Source: DATFVJ01 sp963851085 (GTDB taxonomy: Bacteria; Actinomycetota; Actinomycetes; Streptosporangiales; Streptosporangiaceae). From it: a stretch of 64,000 bases of DNA. The notes under the pieces are model-generated. The model worked only from the letters and a program-made list of their open reading frames with translations. It was not told the DNA's origin and did no database searches. Positions 56,315-64,000 of this stretch are shown here, piece by piece. The stretch is taken from the NCBI GenBank assembly GCA_963851085.1, contig CAWKNX010000023.1, positions 372,001-436,000 on the forward strand, written 5' to 3'. Each line of letters opens with the position of its first letter. Position 1 is the first letter of the stretch. The translations under genes and the position numbers were made by a program.

Positions 56315-56728
56315 GTGCCGCTCTCTGAGCATGAGGAGCGCCTGCTCGATCAGATCGAGCGGGCGTTGGAGGCTGAGGACCCCAAGTTCGCGCACGCAGT
56401 GCGAACCAGCGATCCACGGGTGCATTACAAGCGCCGGGTGGTCAAGGCGGGGCTGGGGTTCTTGATTGGTGTTGGCCTGCTGCTTGCCGGGGTCGTATCT
56501 AAGTACATCTGGATCGGTGTGGCGGGCTTTCTCGTCATGCTCGCGACAGCCATGTGGGCTCTTACCAGCTGGCGGCGTATCAGCGGGTCGGCCACCAAGC
56601 GGGCGCCGACGGCGCGCCCGGCTCGCCCGAAGCGCGCGGGCCGCAAGAGCCGCAGCCGCGCCGCAGGTCACGGCTTCATGGAGCGGCTGGAAGAGCGCTG
56701 GCGCCGACGCCAGGAAGGGGACATGTAA
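56315..56728 (+). CDS. DUF3040 family membrane protein
   Basis: GTG 56315 lies behind TAGGAGGCGCCC. The 137-residue protein starts with PLSEHEERLLDQIERALEAEDPKFA, the DUF3040 signature, followed by two TM segments (about 45-62 and 66-86) and a basic tail. It is near-universal in actinomycetes and usually sits between dinB and the mra/dcw region. Function is unknown. Confidence 0.9.
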   Translation: MPLSEHEERLLDQIERALEAEDPKFAHAVRTSDPRVHYKRRVVKAGLGFLIGVGLLLAGVVSKYIWIGVAGFLVMLATAMWALTSWRRISGSATKRAPTARPARPKRAGRKSRSRAAGHGFMERLEERWRRRQEGDM

Positions 56729-56808
56729 GTCCCCCGCGCTCTGCTGCTTCGGCGCCCGTCCCGTGGCGCCGTTCTCCCGGCGCGCCGCTTGCTGCGGCGC
56801 GCCGTACG

Positions 56809-59508
56809 CTACCGGACACTGGCGCTTCCTGCCTCGCGTCGGCCCGGCCGCAGGTGTGCCGCCAGCCAGGACGTAGCAACCTCGATCCAGCCGAACACGT
56901 CCAGGGCGTGCCCGGACGTATGCCGCAGCGCCGACAACTTCGAGGCGGGGAAGATGCGCGCCCGCCAGCGCGTGCGCAGGTTCACTGACGCGGCGACGGC
57001 CTTGCGTACCGAGATGACGTCAGCGCGCAGGGCCGGCATCTCAGCAAGACTCGGCGCGTAGCTTGCGCGCTCCTCGGCGACCGCGACCCGGCGAAGTGCG
57101 TCGAGCGATGCTTGTGGTAGCCGTAGCTCCGCGGTGACGCGGTGCAGGAGTGCGCGCGGCGACTCGTTAGCGGGGCAGCCGACGCCGAAATCCTCCAGGT
57201 CATCGTGTATTTCGAGCCAGGCCGCGTGGATGCGCGCCCGCGCGGCATCCGCGGCCGCGCGCTGCCGCCGGCGAGCCGTTGGCCGCCGCGCGCGCCCTCG
57301 CCGAGGGTGCCGCATCCGGGCCTGCCGGGCCCGCGCCCGCCGTCCCAGCGCCCGCCGTCCCAGCGGACGCGCGCCGGCGGCTTCGCGAGCGGCCTGGAGC
57401 GGTGCCCCGGGTGATGATCAGCATCCGCCACAGGCGCGTGAGCAGACGCGCGCCGAGCGGCAGCAGCGCGATCATCAGCAGGAGCGCCGCAGGAACCAGC
57501 AGCCACCACAGCCATTGCTGGTGATTGTGATGCGCGGCCTTGACCCCGCCAGCGCCCTGGTCGGGGATGAATCGCTGGTGCTGCGAGACGCCGGTGCCGC
57601 TCGCCTGGCCCGGCTGCTGTCCGGTGCTGCCTGGGCTGGTCTGCCCTGGTGCGCCGCCGGTGCCCGTGGGGCCGCCGACCGGGATCGTGTAGGTCGGCGC
57701 CTTCGCCGTCCCCTGGCCGATGCCCGCCCCAGCAGGCGTCGGCTCCCAGCGGCAGCCAGCCGGCGCCTTGGAAGTACAGCTCGGGCCAGGCGTGTGCGTC
57801 GCTCGTGGTGACCCGCCAGTTGCCGTGGCCGGTGCTCGCGCCCGCCGTGTAGCCGACCGCGATGCGGGCGGGAATGCCGAGCAGCCGGGCGAGCACTGCG
57901 AACGCGAACGCGAACTGCTGGCAGAAGCCACGCTGCTGTGCAGCAGGAAGTCCTCGAGCCCGACGGGGGTGTTCGGTTCGCTCGCGGCGAGGCTGTAGGT
58001 GAACCTCCCCGATCCGGTGAACCATTGCTGCAGCTCGACGGCCTTGTCGTACGACGTGACCGCGCCGCTGGTGATCTGACGGGCGAGCGCGGCGAGCGAG
58101 TTGTAGGCGCGCGGCACGGACAGTTCCTGTGCCGAGACGCTCGGCGCGGGCGCTGGCGAGCTGCGGAGCTCCTGCGCGGTCGGCTCCACGTCCTTGCTTG
58201 TCACGGTGTACTTGAGGCCGCTGATGGAATTCGCCGACCACGTCATGAGCGTGTCCGGGTCCACCGCCCAGCCGCTGCCAGCGCCGCTCACCGTGACGGC
58301 TGGATACGGCAGCGGGAGGAAGTTTTCCGTGTGCGTTCCGCTGAACACCGTCCCTGTCACTCCGTGGGCGACGGTAACCCGGGTGTGCGTCGGGCGGGAG
58401 TAGGCGGTCTGAAACCCAGGTGCGCTCGGCATATGGCCGTCGGCCCCAGGCTGGTGACCTGCTGTAGGAACAGGCCCCAGCTGACCGCGGTCGGAGGCAG
58501 GTCCAGGGCGTATATCCGCAGGTACGGCGGGTCCTTATTGTCGCTGTGGTAGGTCAGGATGGTCCGCGCGCTTGTGCGGTGCAGTTGCTGGTCGAGCTGG
58601 ACCAGCGGGTTGGGCAAGGAGACGAGCGACCCGTCGCCCTGCCCACCGGCGCCTGGCCCGTGGCCGAAAAGATCCCGCACATGCAGGCCAGGTATCAGCA
58701 GCGGCACGACCAGTGCGGCCGCCACGGCGGCCATGCCGACCCGCCGTCCGGCTGCGGCGAGCGCATGGGTGTCTGGCAGCGGCGCTTCCTGGCTCTGCGA
58801 CCTTTGGCCCGGTCCTCTGGACGGTCCCCAGCCTGGTCCCTGGCCTGAGCGCCGCACTGCCTGCCGCGGCGGCGGCTGCGCCTGCGCGGGCCTGGGCCAG
58901 CCTGCGTAACGCACCGAGACCAGCCGGCCCCAAAGCTGGATCCGTTCCCGCCCGTCCGTGACGAGCAGGGCAAGGTATCCCGCCACGCCGGCGCAGAAGA
59001 TCGCAGCTTCGTCGATGGCGGGGGCCGAGGCCTTACTCGCCACGGTCGCGCTGAACAGGGCGAGCAGCGGCAGGCCGGCCACAGCGGCCTTACGCAGCCG
59101 CACGGCGAGCAGGTCGGTGAACAGTGCCGCGAGCCCGATGCCCGCGACCGCGAGGAAGGTGACGCCGCGCAGGCCGGGCACGGGCGGCGCGAACCTCGCC
59201 GACTCAGACCACCCGACGCTGTTGAGCCGCAGCAGCCCGGCGAGGGAGGCTTGGGTGGGCACCACGCCGCCGAACGAGTGATTCCATGAGAAGACCAGGT
59301 TGAGGTAAAGCAGCAGGCCGAGCGCGGTGGCGAGCAGGCAGACGGCGGCAGGCAGCGTGCGGAGCCTGGTCAGCGAGGCCACGCCCGCCACCACGATGAC
59401 CGCCCCGACCCCCTCCCAGAACCACGCGGACGACGCGATGAGCGGATGCAGGGCAATCGACGCCGCGATGGTGGCGATCGCGGCAGTCAGCGTGAGCCGG
59501 AGGTTCAT
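56809..59508 (-). CDS. TgpA-type transglutaminase membrane protein with DUF4129 C-terminus (about four frameshifts)
   Basis: ATG 59508 (MNLRLTLTAAIATIAAS) begins five to six TM helices of the TgpA N-terminal domain. Frames then change near 58440 and 57928 (one base missing each) and near 57747 and 57270 (one extra each). The papain-like transglutaminase triad is spread over two frames: Cys in VAFCQQFAFAFAVL, His in TTSDAHAWPELYF, and the Asp/Glu region in GWLPLEPTPAG. A TM helix (WWLLVPAALLLMIALLPL) and the DUF4129 segment RIHAAWLEIHDDLEDFGV follow. The joined length is about 900 residues. It forms the classical moxR-DUF58-tgpA cluster and may crosslink or process envelope proteins. Confidence 0.85.
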
Positions 59509-59572
59509 CTGCCTGCCAGTTTCTTCGCTCTTAACGCGTTTCCCGGCGGGCGGGTGACGCCCGGATGGCCGT

Positions 59573-60829
59573 TCATTGCGCCCATATCCGCGTGGCACCA
59601 GGTGAGGCCGACTGCCGCAGCCGCCCCCACGCCTCGGCCAGTGGCGTGTCTGCCGTGACGGTCAGGACCTGCCACCCCGCTTCCGCGAGGATTACTGCCG
59701 CCTCGTCCGAGCCCGTTCGCGCGCCATCGCCGGAGCGGCCTTCCCAGGTCAGGACCGATAGCAGCACCGCGATGGCCGATTTGGCCCTGTTGCAGCTGCG
59801 TGCGAGCTCGCTCGCCTGCGTGGCGTCGAGCCGCCCGGCCACGGCGACGACCAGGCCGCCTGGGCCCGCGGCGAGTGCGGTCAGGCCCCTCGCGAGTGTC
59901 GTGCCGCGGGACGGCCGCGCGGCGGCGAGCACGTCGAGCATCACCTCTTCGAACATCCCGCCCGCGGCGACAGGCCCGGTGTCGGTGATCATCTGCATCT
60001 CGAACTGCTGGCGGGCCAGGTGCACGCCGATCGAGGCCGCGGCGCTGACCGCGTACTCGAAGGACGAGCTGATCCCAGAACCCGCGTGCGCGATCGACCT
60101 GGTGTCGAGGAACAGGGATGCCCTGCTGTGCCACGGCTGCTCCTCGCGGCGGACCATCAGCTCGCCATGGCGTGCGGTAGAGCGCCAGTGCACCCGGCGC
60201 AGGTCGTCGCCGTCGCGGTACGGCCGTGGCGCGACATCATCCTCGCCCGCGGTGGCCGCTATCCGCATCCGGCGGTCACCCGCGCCGAGCCAGTCGGCCG
60301 CGGTGTGCGTAGCCGGCAGCGTCACTACGTGCGGGGTCACGACGAGCTTGCTGTGCTCGGTGAACGACCGCGAGATCTCCACCATGCCGAACGCGTCGGC
60401 GACCCGCACCTTAAGGGGCCCGAGGCTGAACAGGCCGCGCACGTCGGAGCGGATCCGGTAGGTCAGCTCACGCGTCCCCCCGCCCTCCACGCCCTCGAGG
60501 ATGAACCGCGGGTGATCGCCGAGCGGGTACGGCAACTCGTCCTCGGCAAGCAGCAGCCCGGTGCGCAGCCGGGTCACATTGGCCATGCGGAGGGTGACGA
60601 TCGCGGGCTGGCCGACAGGCACCCGGGCCGGGATGAGCTGCCGCACGCACGTGAGCTGGTACCGCGTCCTGCTGGTGGCCAGCGCGGACAGGAGCGGCAG
60701 AACCATCAGGAGCACACCGATCTGCAGCAGCCCGCGCTCACCCAGGGCGAGCCCGCAGACGGCGGCGGCGAAACCCGCGGCAAGGAACGACCTGCCCCGC
60801 GTGGTGAGGCCGGTGATCACGTCCCGCAT
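59573..60829 (-). CDS. DUF58 domain-containing membrane protein
   Basis: An intact 418-residue protein. Two TM helices at the N-terminus (about 13-50) precede a beta-rich part and the DUF58 motif RPYRDGDDLRRVHWRSTARHGELMVRREEQPW. A VWA-like C-terminal domain with LFLDTRS follows. DUF58 proteins work with MoxR ATPases and transglutaminases, probably as metal-dependent adhesion-type partners. It starts 29 bp after the moxR stop. Confidence 0.9.
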   Translation of the reverse strand: MRDVITGLTTRGRSFLAAGFAAAVCGLALGERGLLQIGVLLMVLPLLSALATSRTRYQLTCVRQLIPARVPVGQPAIVTLRMANVTRLRTGLLLAEDELPYPLGDHPRFILEGVEGGGTRELTYRIRSDVRGLFSLGPLKVRVADAFGMVEISRSFTEHSKLVVTPHVVTLPATHTAADWLGAGDRRMRIAATAGEDDVAPRPYRDGDDLRRVHWRSTARHGELMVRREEQPWHSRASLFLDTRSIAHAGSGISSSFEYAVSAAASIGVHLARQQFEMQMITDTGPVAAGGMFEEVMLDVLAAARPSRGTTLARGLTALAAGPGGLVVAVAGRLDATQASELARSCNRAKSAIAVLLSVLTWEGRSGDGARTGSDEAAVILAEAGWQVLTVTADTPLAEAWGRLRQSASPGATRIWAQ

Positions 60830-60857
60830 ACGGGCATCCCTTCCGCGCCGGCCCGGC

Positions 60858-61836
60858 TCAGCGCCGCTGCGGCAGTGGGAGCCGCTGGACCAGATCGGCC
60901 ACGACCTGCTCGGGCAACCGGTGCTGCGCGGCGGCTTCCGCCGCGGGGAGCAGCCGGTGGGAGAGCACTGGGCTCGCGAGCATCTGCACGTCGTCGGGGA
61001 TCACGTAGTCGCGCCCGTCAAGTGCGGCGTACGCGCGGCACGCGCGCACCAGGTGCAGCGTCGCCCTCGGCGAGGCGCCGAGCCGGAGGTCGGGATGGGT
61101 CCTGCGTGGCGGTGACCAGGTTGATGATGTAGTGCCGGACGGGATCGGACATGTGCACCTGCCGTACCGCGCCGATCAGGCCGCGCACATCGGCCGCCTC
61201 CGCGACGGGGATCAGCTGGTCCAGCGGCGACGACGCGGAGTGCACGTCCAGCATCTCGAGTTCCGCGGCGGCCGCCGGGTACCCCATGGAGATGCGCGCG
61301 GTGAAACGATCACGCTGCGCCTCGGGCAGGGGGTAGGTGCCTTCCATCTCGATCGGGTTCTGGGTAGCGATGACCATGAACGGCTGCTCGAGTGTGTAGG
61401 TGGTCCTGTCCACCGTGACCTGGCGCTCCTCCATGCATTCGAGCAGCGCGGACTGGGTCTTGGGTGAGGCGCGGTTGATCTCGTCGCCGACCACGATGTT
61501 CGCGAAGACGGGGCCGGGCTTGAACTCGAACTCGCGGCTCTCCTGGTTGTAGGCACTGACCCCGGTGATGTCACTCGGCAGGAGGTCGGGGGTGAACTGA
61601 ATCCGCCTGACCGAACAGTCGATGGACCGCGCGAGCGCCTTGGCCAGCATCGTCTTGCCGACGCCAGGAACGTCCTCGATCAGCACATGGCCCTCGGCGA
61701 GCAGTACGGTAAGGGTGAGCCTGACCGCGTCGGATTTCCCCTCGATTACCGACTGGATGGCCTGGCTGATCTTGCCGGCGATGCCGACGAGATCGTCGAG
61801 CGCGTACTCGGGTTCCGCTCCGGTGCTCAGTACCAC
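60858..61836 (-). CDS. MoxR-family AAA+ ATPase (one frameshift)
   Basis: GTG 61836 follows GGAGGCTAC. Walker A EDVPGVGKTMLAKALA, the MoxR insert RIQFTPDLLPSDITG, Walker B IVVGDEINRASPKTQ, and sensor MVIATQNPIEMEGTYPLPEAQ are intact. Near 61101 one extra base shifts the end to another frame: THPDLRLGASPRATLH-like, then LDGRDYVIPDDVQMLASPVLSHRL, stop 60858. The joined product is about 325 residues. It is a chaperone-like ATPase heading the DUF58-TgpA operon. Confidence 0.9.
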
Positions 61837-62054
61837 GTAGCCTCCTCAGGCGCGTGCCCGTGGCGCCCCGCTCCGCCCGCGCCACCGTGGCGCTGGCTAC
61901 GGGAGCAAAAATACCCGCCGCACGTACTGCGCTGTGCCTACCGACAGTACGTCTTTGGCAGGTCCGCGCGCGATGGCTTGGCTGGCACATGTCCTCTTGC
62001 GGCTGATGCCCGCTCCCGTTCGCCATGCCCCGCCCGGTCGACACCATGCATCTT

Positions 62055-62318
62055 CCATAACGGCTGCCGCGGCGAGTCGGCTCATCTGACGTGTCACCGG
62101 TGTCGTGGGGGTTCCGGGGGGTCGCCCCCCGGGCTGGCATTGCCATAACGGCTGCCGCGGCGAGTCGGCTCATCTGACGTGTCACCGGTGTCGTGGGGGT
62201 TCCGGGGGGTCGCCCCCCGGGCTGGCATTGCCATAACGGCTGCCGCGGCGAGTCGGCTCATCTGACGTGTCACCGGTGTCGTGGGGGTTCCGGGGGGTCG
62301 CCCCCCGGGCTGGCACTC
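62055..62318. repeat. 88-bp tandem repeat, three copies, upstream of mraZ
   Basis: CCATAACGGCTGCCGCGGCG starts at 62055, 62143 and 62231, exactly 88 bp apart; the copies are essentially identical. Each ends with GTTCCGGGGGGTCGCCCCCCGG, a near-perfect hairpin with an 8-bp stem. The block lies in the divergent space between moxR and mraZ. The rest of 61837-62488 holds only the mraZ control region. Confidence 0.95.
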
Positions 62319-62401
62319 ACCCCGCTCCACTTCACTCCACACCAGCTGAGCTGGGCATTTGCTCGGCTCATACGCCTGATGAGGCGATCGACGCGATTGA
62401 C

Positions 62402-62438
62402 GGTGGAGAAATGTGGGGTACAGTGGGGCGGTGTGGAG
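62402..62438 (+). promoter_or_regulatory. MraZ operator: four direct repeats with 10-bp period
   Basis: GGTGGAG (62402), TGTGGGG (62412), AGTGGGG (62422) and TGTGGAG (62432) recur every 10 bp, about 50 bp before the mraZ start. MraZ is known to bind arrays of TGGGN5-type repeats upstream of its own gene and repress the dcw operon, so these are the expected autoregulatory boxes. Confidence 0.8.
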
Positions 62439-62488
62439 CGGCCGTGCTCCATACCGCGCTGCAGTGGGGGGCAGGGGAGGTGGGTGCC

Positions 62489-62920
62489 ATGTTCCTCGGC
62501 ACTCACACACCACGCCTCGACGAGAAGGGACGGCTGTTCCTTCCTGCCAAGTACCGCGAGGAACTCGCCGGAGGTCTGGTGATCACGAAAGGCCAGGAGC
62601 GATGCCTCTATGTCTTCCCCGAGGCAGAGTTCGGCCGGATCACCGAGGCCCTGCGTAACGCTCCGGTGACATCCAAGGGTGTCCGTGACTACAGCCGCGT
62701 CTTCTTCGCGAGCGCGTCTGACGAGGTGCCCGACAAGCAGGGCCGGATCACGGTCCCGCCCAGCCTGCGGGAGTACGCGGGCCTGAGCCGCGATTGCGTC
62801 GTGATCGGCGCGAACACGCGTTTGGAGATCTGGGACGCGCAGGCATGGGACGCCTACCTCACCGACCAGGAGGAGGCGTTCTCAGCCGCATCCGAGGAGG
62901 TGCTGCCAGGAGTGCTGTGA
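62489..62920 (+). CDS. mraZ: Transcriptional regulator MraZ
   Basis: ATG 62489 lies eight bases after GGGGAGG. The 143-residue protein has two SpoVT-AbrB-type repeats: MFLGTHTPRLDEKGRLFLPAKYREEL, and VPDKQGRITVPPSLREYAGL, with GANTRLEIWDAQAW. It binds the repeats upstream and controls the division and cell wall cluster that begins here. It is intact. Confidence 0.96.
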   Translation: MFLGTHTPRLDEKGRLFLPAKYREELAGGLVITKGQERCLYVFPEAEFGRITEALRNAPVTSKGVRDYSRVFFASASDEVPDKQGRITVPPSLREYAGLSRDCVVIGANTRLEIWDAQAWDAYLTDQEEAFSAASEEVLPGVL

Positions 62921-63154
62921 CGCGCGCCCACGAGCCCGCCGGTCGGTGCCGGTGTTGGTTCACGGGTCGCGCAGGTGTTCGGCGAGGTCTTCACCCGCAC
63001 CGGCCCGCGACGGCTGGCGTCCCTTCCCCGGCGCCAGGCGGAGCAGGCGGCGCAGGCGGCGCAGTGGCGGATGAAGACCTGGCCGGACGCCATGTCGTAT
63101 GAGTGGGCGGCTGGTGCGGCTCGCACCGCAGGCTCACGCGCGAAAGGGGGTCTG

Positions 63155-64000
63155 GTGAACGCAGCGGCTGCTGACCACGTTCCTGCCATGCTCGACCGTG
63201 TCCTCGCGCTGCTCGCTCCCGCGCTCGACTCTCCTGGCGCGGTACTCGTCGACGCGACACTCGGCCGGGCTGGCCACGCGAAGGCCCTGCTCGAGGCGCA
63301 CCCCGAACTCGTGGTCGTCGGAGTGGACAGGGACGTCGATGCGATCGACAGATCGCGGCAGGTGCTTGCCGCCGAGGCAAGCAGAGCCGGGCGTGTCACG
63401 CTCGTGCACGGCAGGTACGACGAGATACCCGAGATCCTCGATGGGCTCGGCTACCGCCACGTACAGGGAGTCCTGTTCGACCTCGGCGTGTCATCGCCAC
63501 AGCTCGACCAGCCAGAGCGCGGTTTCAGTTACGCGGCAGACGCGCCGCTCGACATGCGAATGGACCGCGGGCAGGAACTGAGCGCCGGCGGACGTGGTGA
63601 ATACGTACACCGCCGGCCAGCTCGCACGCGTGCTGCGGCAGTACGGGGAGGAGCGATACGCGCGTCGGATCGCGGACGCTGTCGTCCGTGAGCGCGCACG
63701 GTCTGCCATCACATCGACAAGCCACCTGAGCGACATCGTGCGTGCGTCGATCCCCGCGGCCGCGCGCCGCACGGGCGGCCATCCGGCCAAGCGCACGTTC
63801 CAGGCGCTGCGGATCGAAGTGAACAGCGAGCTCGCGGTGCTCGAGCATGCGCTGCCCGGCGCGCTCGACGCACTCTGGACCGGCGGCCGGATCGTGATTC
63901 TCGCCTACCACTCGCTCGAGGACCGGATCGTCAAGCGGGCACTTGCCGGCCGGGTGACCGACACCACCCCGCCTGGACTGCCGCTTCCGCTCGCGGCAAG
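63155..64000 (+). CDS. rsmH: 16S rRNA (cytosine(1402)-N4)-methyltransferase RsmH, 3' end outside window, one frameshift
   Basis: GTG 63155 follows AAAGGGGG; the first residues lead into HVPAMLDRVLALLAP. SAM motifs VDATLGRAGHAKALLEAHP and VVGVDRDVDAI, then FDLGVSSPQLDQPERGFSY and PLDMRMDRGQEL, are in one frame. Near 63587 one extra G moves the protein to the next frame: ADVVNTYTAGQLARVLRQYGEERYA, HPAKRTFQALRIEVN, ILAYHSLEDRIVKR, running off the window end. Gene order mraZ-rsmH opens the dcw cluster. Being essential or nearly so, the shift is almost certainly a sequence error. The 62921-63154 spacer has an open in-frame upstream extension without family similarity. Confidence 0.93.

Overview
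The window is high-GC actinobacterial DNA. GTG starts are frequent, GGAGG-type ribosome binding sites are easy to find, and many families are typical of Actinomycetota: DUF222-HNH, DUF3040, DUF6412, the SseB-aroC-aroK-aroB-aroQ-pepQ-efp-nusB run, the MoxR-DUF58-TgpA cluster and mraZ-rsmH. It is probably a Streptomyces-like or Streptosporangium-like filamentous actinomycete; the genus cannot be fixed from this sequence alone. No tRNA, rRNA or CRISPR array was recognised.

Layout. 1-5131: an NRPS-independent siderophore operon of two IucA/IucC synthetases and a PLP decarboxylase, translationally coupled at the first two junctions. 5206-8907: a small PH-like membrane protein, a repeat block, then a CheY-like regulator and a HAMP-GAF histidine kinase. 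9264-11718: a DUF222-HNH endonuclease (-). 12409-14295: XdhC and a MobA-like nucleotidyltransferase for molybdenum cofactor. 14234-19319: aldose epimerase, CPA1 antiporter, DUF998 protein, and a YidC paralogue paired with DUF6412. 19548-23275: aldo/keto reductase, NfeD-like protein, flotillin and HpnB-type glycosyltransferase. 23262-27940: a block bounded by inverted copies of a ~110-bp repeat. It holds a truncated P450, an operator-like array, a His/Gly-rich secreted peptide, a GNAT-AAA+ fusion and a SIMPL protein. An IS110-type element (about 27970-29670) follows. 29827-36037 encodes mostly exported proteins: an internally deleted GH5-CBM2 cellulase, a small secreted protein, a membrane metallophosphoesterase and a beta-helix protein. 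36639-43050: DUF2877, CaiB/BaiF CoA-transferase, and an unusual two-gene unit with a 1091-residue repeat-filled protein. 43349-51053: SseB and the shikimate/efp/nusB run. 51047-56728: gamma-glutamyltransferase, methyltransferase, dinB, DUF3040. 56809-61836 (-): moxR, DUF58, tgpA. 62489 to the end: mraZ with its operator, then rsmH cut by the window end.

Two properties cut across the window. First, about 25 apparent single-base frameshifts break otherwise well-conserved genes, including essential ones such as aroB and rsmH. About three quarters look like one extra base, which points to insertion-biased sequencing error rather than gene death. I therefore annotate these genes as whole units spanning the frames. 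Second, minisatellites with units of 8 to 118 bp are unusually dense, both between genes and inside coding sequences, where they add low-complexity tails or inserts.

The items most worth a second look are the 1091/176-residue gene pair, the GH5-CBM2 internal deletion, the IS110 element with its long non-coding left end, the four-copy GACAACGTTTTCC array next to the His-rich peptide gene, and the dispersed repeat family centred on GAATCGGCCGATTC.
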